DNA of 64,000 nt. Source: Jiangellales bacterium. GTDB taxonomy: Bacteria > Actinomycetota > Actinomycetes > Jiangellales > Jiangellaceae. The notes below the pieces were generated by a model that made no database searches, had not been told where the DNA came from, and was given only the letters and a program-made list of their open reading frames with translations. This document shows positions 57,939 through 64,000 of this stretch, in pieces (within the stretch, counting starts at the first letter, position 1; the number at the start of each line of letters is the position of its first letter). The translations under genes and the position numbers were made by a program. The DNA is taken from assembly GCA_030447955.1 (NCBI GenBank), contig JAUJNY010000005.1, forward strand, positions 53,124-117,123. The letters are read 5' to 3'.

Positions 57939-59299
57939 GCACTGCCGACCCGACCGGTCGCCGCCCGCTCGGACGCGCTACCGGTCGGGTTCTCACCGTG
58001 CTGGGCCTCGCGCTCGCCATGCTCGCCGCCGCGGCCGTGCTCGTGCCCGTCGGACGGCCGGCGGACGGTACTCCGCTCCCGGGGCGGGGTGCGCAGAGCG
58101 AAGTCGCGGTCGCCGGATCCGCCGCGGACCTCTCCGCCTCCGCCGAGGCCCTACAGGCGCGGTTGCGCCGTCTTCCCGGCGACTGGACCGCCTGGGCCTC
58201 GCTCGGGGCGGTGTACGTCGCGCAGGCGCAGGCGAGCGCGGACCCCACGTACTACGGCAAGGCCGAGGACGCGCTGCGCCGCTCCCGTCAGCTCCAGCCA
58301 CAGGACAACGGCGACGCTCTGACCGGTCTGGCCTCGCTCGCCGCGGCCCGCCACGACTTCGAACGGGCTCGCGCACTGGCTCAGCGAGCGCTGGCCGTCA
58401 ACCCCTATGACTCCACCGCGCTCGGGTTGCTCTCCGACGCGCTCATCGAGCTCGGTCGCTACGACCGGGCTTTCGCCACTGTGCAGCGCATGCTCGACCT
58501 CAAGCCGGGCGTCCCGTCCTTCACCCGCGCCTCCTACACCTTTGAGCTGCGCGGAGACATCAAGGGAGCCCGCATCGCCCTGCGGCGTGCCCTGGATGTC
58601 GCCTACAGCTCCTTCGACACCGCCTTCGCCCTGCGCTACCTCGCCGAGCTGGCCTGGAACAACGGTGACCTCCAAGCGGCCAGCGCGTACGTACAGGACG
58701 GTCTGGCTCAAGAGCCCGGCGCGGTGCCGCTGCTGGCGGTACGGGCCCGAATTCTGGCCGCGCGCGGCAACGTCGAAGACGCCCTCGACACGTGGGCCGA
58801 GGTCGTCTCGCGGCTCCCGCAGCCGTCCTACCTCATCGAGTACGGGGAGCTGTTGTCCTCGCTCGGCCGGCACGCCGAGGCAGCACGGCAGTACGGCGTG
58901 GTGGAGGCAACCTTCGAGCTGTTCGAGGCGCAGGGGGCCGACGTCGACCTCGAGCTGGCGCTTTTCGCGGCCGACCGCGGCCGGGTCAGGCAGGCCGTCA
59001 GCGCGGCACGCGCGCAGTGGGAGATGCGCCGTAGCGTCCACGTCGAAGACGCGTACGCCTGGGCGCTGCATGTTGCCGGCCGGGACGAGGAGGCTCTCAC
59101 CCATGCGCGCGCGGGCGCCCGACTCGGTACCCGTAGCGCGCTCTTCGCCTATCACCGCGGCATGATCGAGGCAGCCCTGGGCCGTGACCACGCCGCCCAG
59201 CAGAGCCTCCGCGCGGCGTTGCGCATCAACCCCCACTTCTCGCCGCTGCACGCCCCCCGGGCCGAACGGACACTGGCGCAGCTGAGCGGCCGCCCGTGA
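57935..59299 (+). CDS. TPR-repeat protein with an N-terminal membrane anchor
   Basis: This 454-residue protein has one membrane segment (about 18-40, LTVLGLALAMLAAAAVLVPVG). A helical body with repeated TPR-like pairs follows (for example YYGKAEDALRRSRQLQPQD, ALGLLSDALIELGRYDRAFA and HVAGRDEEALTHARAGARLG). TPR arrays act as protein-binding scaffolds. The orientation puts the repeats outside the membrane, like the DUF4331 and sortase partners. The GTG at 57935 overlaps the sortase stop and the last bases overlap the NicO start, so the cassette is tightly coupled. Confidence 0.82.
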   Translation: MSTADPTGRRPLGRATGRVLTVLGLALAMLAAAAVLVPVGRPADGTPLPGRGAQSEVAVAGSAADLSASAEALQARLRRLPGDWTAWASLGAVYVAQAQASADPTYYGKAEDALRRSRQLQPQDNGDALTGLASLAAARHDFERARALAQRALAVNPYDSTALGLLSDALIELGRYDRAFATVQRMLDLKPGVPSFTRASYTFELRGDIKGARIALRRALDVAYSSFDTAFALRYLAELAWNNGDLQAASAYVQDGLAQEPGAVPLLAVRARILAARGNVEDALDTWAEVVSRLPQPSYLIEYGELLSSLGRHAEAARQYGVVEATFELFEAQGADVDLELALFAADRGRVRQAVSAARAQWEMRRSVHVEDAYAWALHVAGRDEEALTHARAGARLGTRSALFAYHRGMIEAALGRDHAAQQSLRAALRINPHFSPLHAPRAERTLAQLSGRP

Positions 59300-61119
59300 G
59301 GCGCTTGCTCGCGCTCGCCGTCGTCACGGTGAGCGTGATCCTGCTCGGCGCGGCACCGGCAGCCGCCCACCCGCTAGGCAACTTCAGCATCAACTACTCC
59401 AGCGGCCTGCGGGTCGAGCCGTCCGCGGTCGAGGTCTTCGTCGTCGTCGACTCCGCGGAGATCCCCACGCTGCAGACGTTCCCGGAGCTAGAGGAGAGCC
59501 CGGACGCAGTCAGCCAGGCGGAGCAGCAGGCGTACGCCGCTGAGCAGTGCGCTGCCGTCCGTGCGGAGGCCCGCCTCGAGATCGAGGATCAGGCCGCCGA
59601 GCTCATCGTCGTGGACACGGACGTCTCTTTCCCTGTCGGCGCCGCCACCTTGCACACCACCCGGTTGGAGTGTCGGCTGCGGACGAGCGACGCCGTGGAC
59701 ACCGTCGGGTCCACGATCACCTATGAGGCCGGGTACACCGGCGAGCAGATCGGCTGGCGTGAGGTCACCGCGGTCGGTGACGGGGTCACCCTCGCCACCT
59801 CAGACGTGCCGGCGCAGAGCCCCTCACAGGTGCTCACCGACTATCCCGAGGACCTGCTCTCCTCCCCGCTCGACGTCCGCAGCGCGCGCCTCACGGTCAC
59901 CGCCGGGAGCGGGGTCGTCTCGGGGAGCGATGACGGGAGCGGCATCACCGCGGGCCTTCCCCGCAGCGCCGGTCGGCTCACCGACGCCTACACCGCTCTG
60001 GTAGCCCGCTCGCAGCTCACCGTCGGCTTCGGGCTGCTCGCGGTGCTGCTCGCCACCGTGATCGGTGGTGCCCATGCGTTCGCTCCCGGGCACGGCAAGA
60101 GCCTGATGGCCGCGTACCTGATCGGAAAAAACGGGTCCCTACGGCAGGCGGCCGTGATCGGCCTGTCGGTGACAGCGACCCATACCCTCGGTGTGCTGAT
60201 CCTCGGCGTCGTCCTCTCCACGGTGATCGTTGCGGCGCCGGAGCGGGTGTATCCCTGGCTTGCGTTGGTCAGTGGGCTGCTGCTTGCCGGCATCGGCTTC
60301 GCGCTGTTGCGCAACGCCCTGCACGCGCGCGCCCACCGTGCCGCCGCGGCGCAGGGTTCCCCGCACGGTGAGCACACGTCCGCTGATCTCGAGACGGCCC
60401 GATCAGTGGCGCTCGTCGGTCAGCACGGCAGCGGGCAGGCCGTGGACCACGGCCATTTTCACGACCACGAGGGCTTGCCCGGGCACGGCCATGACCACGG
60501 TCACGGCCATGACCACGGCCCTGACCACGATCACGACCATGCGGTGGGCCATCACCGCGACCACGGCCAGGGCCATGGCCACGACCACGACCATGCGGTG
60601 GGCCATGACCACGACCACGCCTCCGGGGCGGATCACGGTCATGCGCACGAGGACGGCCACCCGGACGGGCACCACCACGCCCGCGATGAGGACCGTGCGC
60701 AGCTCTCGGCTGGCGCACCGCTGCGGCACTCCCACGGGCTGTTCTCGCACACCCACCCACCGGCGAACCCGGTTGGCCCGACGACGCTGCGCGAGCTGGT
60801 CGCTGTGGGCCTGGTGGGCGGGATGGTGCCCAGCCCTTCCGCGCTGCTCGTGCTGCTCGGCGGCATCGCCTTGCACCGGGCGTGGTTCGGTGTACTCCTC
60901 GTCATCGCCTACGGAGTCGGCATGGCGCTGGCGCTGATGGCCACCGGGTTGCTGCTGGTCCGCGCGAGGGGCCTGCTGGAACGCACGCTCGCCCGCCGCC
61001 CGGGGCGTGGTGGCGGTGTCCTCCTGGCTATGGGAGCCGCACTGCCGCTGGCGACGGCGCTCGTGGTCGTGGCCGTTGGCGTCCTCCTCGCCGGCCGGGC
61101 CGCGATCAGCCTGGTCTGA
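59296..61119 (+). CDS. NicO-family metal transporter with a His-rich loop
   Basis: This 607-residue protein has a signal peptide ending AAA-HPLG and an extracytoplasmic domain of about 210 residues. A NicO-type membrane part follows (about 240-360 and 500-605), including GGAHAFAPGHGKSLMAAYLIG. Residues about 380-470 form a cytoplasmic loop of dense His/Asp/Gly repeats (HDHGHGHDHGPDHDHDHA), a likely metal-binding store. NicO/RcnA relatives move Ni2+ or Co2+ in or out. Nickel uptake versus efflux cannot be decided. A B12 link through cobalt is possible because B12 enzymes are encoded nearby, but this is inference. Confidence 0.88.
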   Translation: MRRLLALAVVTVSVILLGAAPAAAHPLGNFSINYSSGLRVEPSAVEVFVVVDSAEIPTLQTFPELEESPDAVSQAEQQAYAAEQCAAVRAEARLEIEDQAAELIVVDTDVSFPVGAATLHTTRLECRLRTSDAVDTVGSTITYEAGYTGEQIGWREVTAVGDGVTLATSDVPAQSPSQVLTDYPEDLLSSPLDVRSARLTVTAGSGVVSGSDDGSGITAGLPRSAGRLTDAYTALVARSQLTVGFGLLAVLLATVIGGAHAFAPGHGKSLMAAYLIGKNGSLRQAAVIGLSVTATHTLGVLILGVVLSTVIVAAPERVYPWLALVSGLLLAGIGFALLRNALHARAHRAAAAQGSPHGEHTSADLETARSVALVGQHGSGQAVDHGHFHDHEGLPGHGHDHGHGHDHGPDHDHDHAVGHHRDHGQGHGHDHDHAVGHDHDHASGADHGHAHEDGHPDGHHHARDEDRAQLSAGAPLRHSHGLFSHTHPPANPVGPTTLRELVAVGLVGGMVPSPSALLVLLGGIALHRAWFGVLLVIAYGVGMALALMATGLLLVRARGLLERTLARRPGRGGGVLLAMGAALPLATALVVVAVGVLLAGRAAISLV

Positions 61120-61135
61120 CTCGGTCCCACGGCCC

Positions 61136-61167
61136 GCTGGGGGCGGCCTCCGTCCGGGGCCCCCAGC
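61136..61167. terminator. 9-bp hairpin between convergent NicO and epimerase genes
   Basis: GCTGGGGGC (61136-61144) pairs exactly with GCCCCCAGC (61159-61167) around a 14-nt loop. Its place between the two converging stops suits a bidirectional terminator. There is no T-run. Confidence 0.6.
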
Positions 61168-61181
61168 AGCAGCCCAGCGGC

Positions 61182-61652
61182 TCAGCGACCGTCCGGGGCA
61201 GGCGGCTCGACCAGCTCGACGAGCACGCCGCCGGCATCCTTGGGATGGACAAAGTTGACCCGCGAGCCTGCGGTGCCTCGCTGCGGGACGTCGTACACCA
61301 GCCGTAGCCCGCGCTCCCGCAGCGCAGCGCTCGCCGCGTCGACGTCGTCCACGCGGTACGCGATCTGTTGGACACCGGGACCGGAACGGTCGAGGAAGCG
61401 GGCGATCGGGGAGTCCGGGCCGAGCGGGGCGAGCAGCTGGACGTACGACTCGGAACCGCCGACCCGAAGCATCGCCTCACGGACGCCCTGCTCCTCGTTG
61501 ACCTCCTCGTGCACGGCCTCGAGGCCGAACACGTCGCGGTAGAAGGCGAGGGCAGCGTCCAGGTCGGGGACGGCGATGCCCACGTGGTCGACGGCCCGCA
61601 GCAGCGGCGGGCTCGCGTGGGGGCTCGGGTCGGGGCTCGGGCCGGGTCGCAT
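61182..61652 (-). CDS. mce: Methylmalonyl-CoA epimerase
   Basis: This 156-residue vicinal-oxygen-chelate metalloenzyme interconverts (R)- and (S)-methylmalonyl-CoA. Landmarks are [20 protein letters not shown] (first metal His), [22 protein letters not shown] and the closing Glu in [11 protein letters not shown]. The third ligand position shows QQ instead of the HH seen in some relatives, as in other actinobacteria. ATG 61652 has a -10 box 7 nt upstream, so it is probably leaderless. It diverges from the thiolase and is close to MeaB, consistent with methylmalonyl-CoA metabolism. Confidence 0.92.
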   Translation of the reverse strand: MRPGPSPDPSPHASPPLLRAVDHVGIAVPDLDAALAFYRDVFGLEAVHEEVNEEQGVREAMLRVGGSESYVQLLAPLGPDSPIARFLDRSGPGVQQIAYRVDDVDAASAALRERGLRLVYDVPQRGTAGSRVNFVHPKDAGGVLVELVEPPAPDGR

Positions 61653-61659
61653 GGGTGCC

Positions 61660-61665
61660 AGGGTA
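61660..61665 (-). promoter_or_regulatory. -10 box for a leaderless epimerase transcript
   Basis: Minus-strand TACCCT ends 7 nt before the ATG at 61652. Confidence 0.5.
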
Positions 61666-61713
61666 GGTATCGTGGCGGGGACCTCGAACGCCTACCCAGG
61701 AGGGCACGTCGCC

Positions 61714-62901
61714 ATGGCCGGTTCCGTCATCCTCGCCGGGGCCCGTACGCCCATGGGCCGCCTGCTCGGCTCGCTCAAGGACTTCTCCGGCGCCGACCTC
61801 GGCGGCTTCGCGATCAAGGGTGCGCTCGAGCGCGCCGGGGTCAGCCCTGAGCAGGTCGAGTACGTGATCATGGGACAGGTCCTGCAGGCGGGCGCCGGAC
61901 AGATCACCGCTCGGCAGGCCGCGGTCAAGGCGGACATCCCGATGACGGTGCCCTCGATCACGATCAACAAGGTGTGCCTTTCCGGGTTGGACGCCATCGC
62001 CCTGGCCGACCAGCTGATCCGCGCGGGGGAGTTCGACGTCGTCGTCGCCGGAGGCATGGAGTCGATGACGAACGCACCACACCTGCTGCCCAAGTCACGC
62101 ACCGGCTACAAGTACGGCACGGTCGAGGTGCTCGACGCGATGGCTCACGACGGGCTGTTCTGCGCCTTCGACCAGGTGGCGATGGGAGAGTCCACCGAGC
62201 GTTACAACGCCAAGCTGGGCATCACTCGCGAGGAGCAGGACGTCTTCTCGGCCCGCTCGCACGAGCGGGCGGCCCTGGCTCAGAAGAACGGCGTCTTCGA
62301 CGAGGAGATCGTCCCCGTCTCGGTGCCGCAGCGAAAGGGCGACCCGATCGTCGTCGACGCCGACGAGGGCGTACGGGCCGACACGACCGCCGAGCTGCTG
62401 GCCAAGCTCCGCCCGGCCTTCGCTGCCGACGGCACCATCACGGCCGGCTCCTCCTCCCAGATCTCCGACGGTGCGTGCGCAGTCGTGGTCATGAGCCGCG
62501 CCAAGGCCGAGGAGCTCGGCCTGCCGTGGCTGGCCGAGATCGGCGCGCACGGCGTCGTCGCCGGTCCTGACGCCAGCTTGCAATCCCAGCCGTCCAACGC
62601 GATCAACGCCGCCCTGGCCAAGGAGGGCGCTGATGTGGACGCGCTAGACCTCATCGAGATCAATGAAGCCTTCGCCTCGGTCGGCATCCAGTCCATGCGC
62701 GACCTCGGCGTGGGCGAGGAGCGGGTCAACGTCAACGGTGGGGCGATCGCACTCGGCCACCCCATCGGTATGTCCGGTGCCCGGCTGGTGCTGAGCCTGG
62801 CACTCGAACTGCGTCGGCGCGGCGGGGGCACCGGTGCCGCGGCGCTGTGTGGCGGCGGCGGGCAGGGTGACGCGCTCATCCTCCGTGTCCCGGGCGCCTG
62901 A
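61714..62901 (+). CDS. Acetyl-CoA acetyltransferase (thiolase)
   Basis: This 395-residue thiolase condenses two acetyl-CoA to acetoacetyl-CoA or runs in reverse. The acyl-carrying cysteine is Cys88 in [12 protein letters not shown]. The catalytic His lies in [17 protein letters not shown] and the second Cys in [10 protein letters not shown]. The ATG at 61714 has AGGAGG 9-10 bases upstream. Its last 17 bases overlap the meaB start, so thiolase and MeaB are translated together. With the dehydrogenase at 42512 and the mutase at 45700 it fits an acetyl-CoA assimilation route. Confidence 0.95.
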   Translation: MAGSVILAGARTPMGRLLGSLKDFSGADLGGFAIKGALERAGVSPEQVEYVIMGQVLQAGAGQITARQAAVKADIPMTVPSITINKVCLSGLDAIALADQLIRAGEFDVVVAGGMESMTNAPHLLPKSRTGYKYGTVEVLDAMAHDGLFCAFDQVAMGESTERYNAKLGITREEQDVFSARSHERAALAQKNGVFDEEIVPVSVPQRKGDPIVVDADEGVRADTTAELLAKLRPAFAADGTITAGSSSQISDGACAVVVMSRAKAEELGLPWLAEIGAHGVVAGPDASLQSQPSNAINAALAKEGADVDALDLIEINEAFASVGIQSMRDLGVGEERVNVNGGAIALGHPIGMSGARLVLSLALELRRRGGGTGAAALCGGGGQGDALILRVPGA

Positions 62902-63916
62902 GCTGACTGACCCCGGCCCCGGGAGGGGCGTCGGTGGCGGAGCGGCGGCCGCCGCCTCGACGGGGCGACGCGCGCCGGCGGTCGCTGAGTTGGTGGAACT
63001 TGCCCGCAAAGGCGAGCCGCGGGCCGTTGCGCGGCTCATCTCGCTGGTCGAGAACGCGTCCCCGCTGCTGCGCGAGGTGACGGCCGCGCTGACGCCGTAC
63101 GCCGGCGGCGCCGAGGTGCTCGGGATCACCGGCGCTCCCGGGGTCGGCAAGTCCACGTCGACCTCCGCGCTGGTGGGCGCCCTGCGCACGCAGGGCAAGC
63201 GGGTCGGTGTGCTCGCCGTCGACCCATCCTCACCGTTCACGGGCGGGGCGCTGCTCGGGGACCGGGTGCGCATGCAGGAGCACTTCACCGACCGCGACGT
63301 CTACATCCGCTCGATGGCCAGCCGCGGCCATCTCGGCGGCCTGGCCTGGGCCACCCCCCAGGCGGTGCGGGTGCTCGACGCCGCGGGCTGCGACGTCGTC
63401 CTCGTCGAGACGGTCGGCGTCGGGCAGTCGGAGGTCGACGTCGCCGGTGCCGCCGACACGACGATCGTGCTGCTCGCACCCGGCATGGGGGACGCGATCC
63501 AGGTCGCCAAGGCCGGCATCCTCGAGATCGGCGACGTCTACGTCATCAACAAGGCCGACCGCGACGGGGCCGATCAGCTGGCCCGGGACGTACGGGGGAT
63601 GCTCGGCTTGGCCGGCCGCGAGCCCGGGGACTGGCGGCCGCGGATCGTCAAGACGATCGCGGACCGAGGCGAGGGAGTCGACGAGGTCTTGCAGGCTGTC
63701 GAGGAGCACCGCACGTGGATGGCCGGCAGCGGCGAGCTGGACCGGCGGAGACAGGCCCGCGCGCGCGGGGAGATCGAGGCGATCGCGCTGACGGTGCTGC
63801 GGCAGCGCTTCGACGACCTGCACGGCAACGCGCGGCTCGACGCACTGGCCGGCCAGGTGCTCGCGGGCGAGCAGGACCCGTACGCTGCCGCCGACCAGCT
63901 CCTCGCCGCGCTGTAA
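62885..63916 (+). CDS. meaB: Methylmalonyl-CoA mutase-associated GTPase MeaB
   Basis: This 343-residue G-protein chaperone protects B12-dependent mutases and helps load adenosylcobalamin. It has the P-loop [15 protein letters not shown], the [19 protein letters not shown] block, [17 protein letters not shown], the switch [27 protein letters not shown] as the guanine-specificity motif, and the family C-terminal helical domain. GTG 62885 is chosen because it overlaps the thiolase stop and leaves a short Gly/Ala-rich lead-in; the exact start is uncertain. Its client may be the mutase at 45700, although the two are 15 kb apart. Confidence 0.94.
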   Translation: MSRAPELTDPGPGRGVGGGAAAAASTGRRAPAVAELVELARKGEPRAVARLISLVENASPLLREVTAALTPYAGGAEVLGITGAPGVGKSTSTSALVGALRTQGKRVGVLAVDPSSPFTGGALLGDRVRMQEHFTDRDVYIRSMASRGHLGGLAWATPQAVRVLDAAGCDVVLVETVGVGQSEVDVAGAADTTIVLLAPGMGDAIQVAKAGILEIGDVYVINKADRDGADQLARDVRGMLGLAGREPGDWRPRIVKTIADRGEGVDEVLQAVEEHRTWMAGSGELDRRRQARARGEIEAIALTVLRQRFDDLHGNARLDALAGQVLAGEQDPYAAADQLLAAL

Positions 63917-64000
63917 CTCGAGCGCGGCTCCGTGGTCGCCGCGCGGTAACTCGAGCGCGGCTCCGTGGTCGCCGCGCGGTAACTCGAGCGCGGCTCCGTG
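63914..64000 (+). repeat. 33-bp tandem repeat at the meaB 3' end
   Basis: Two full identical copies of a 33-bp unit (63914-63946, 63947-63979) and a third partial copy (63980-64000) begin at the meaB stop codon TAA. Each unit starts TAACTCGAGCGCGGCTCCGT. The unit's end (GTCGCCGCGCGG) resembles the last bases of meaB before its stop, which suggests the array grew by duplication of the gene end. It runs off the window. Confidence 0.85.

Noticed and set aside
63914..64000. CRISPR array
   Set aside because: The repeats are directly adjacent without spacers and begin at a stop codon.

Overview
The window is high-GC DNA with frequent GTG starts, four-base ATGA/GTGA gene overlaps, an endonuclease NucS, GAF-ANTAR and FtsX-type families, and an ATP-synthase neighbourhood ordered as in mycobacteria. 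It is almost certainly chromosomal DNA of an actinobacterium. I cannot name the genus.

Layout. (1) 1-1942: an ISL3-family insertion sequence (68-1496) with an exact 8-bp target duplication splits a gene of unknown function; its transposase is frameshifted. (2) 1981-16590: a Rieske oxygenase/FAD oxidoreductase pair, a prolyl oligopeptidase, a four-gene FtsX/ABC exporter operon and phosphoglucomutase. (3) 16708-18929: a glutathionyl-hydroquinone-reductase-like protein, an AraC-DinB fusion and tRNA-Arg(CCG). (4) 18980-37014: a conserved housekeeping block, argS-rho-rpmE-prfA-prmC-sua5-glyA-wecA-atpI-atpBEFHAGD-(HIT)-atpC. (5) 37055-40100: an accessory stretch with a broken VapBC-type module, a broken protein-tyrosine phosphatase, an AlbA_2/HATPase protein and a frameshifted small gene. 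(6) 40118-53622: cobalamin adenosyltransferase, murA, 3-hydroxyacyl-CoA dehydrogenases, a K+/H+ antiporter carrying a UBP zinc finger, a MeaA/ethylmalonyl-CoA-type mutase, an oxidase, and a nucS operon with GAF-ANTAR and STAS regulators. (7) 53548-61119: an AI-2E exporter and a tight DUF4331-sortase-TPR-NicO cassette. (8) 61182-63916: methylmalonyl-CoA epimerase, acetyl-CoA acetyltransferase and MeaB, followed by 33-bp tandem repeats.

How the genes work together. Scattered genes make up much of a B12-dependent acyl-CoA route: thiolase, 3-hydroxyacyl-CoA dehydrogenases, ethylmalonyl/methylmalonyl-type mutase, epimerase, the MeaB chaperone and cobalamin adenosyltransferase. The central block covers translation termination, transcription termination, C1 metabolism, a lipid-linked-sugar transferase and the whole F1Fo ATPase. 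Many genes (4894, 17745, 18980, 37055, 38117, 40690, 40779, 61652) have a TANNNT -10 box 6-7 nt before the start codon, which implies leaderless transcripts.

The best candidate for a poorly described system is the DUF4331/class F sortase/TPR/His-rich NicO cassette. Secondary candidates are the GAF-ANTAR-STAS-NucS operon, the AlbA_2/HATPase gene with its small partner, and the rho leader with two mutually exclusive hairpins.
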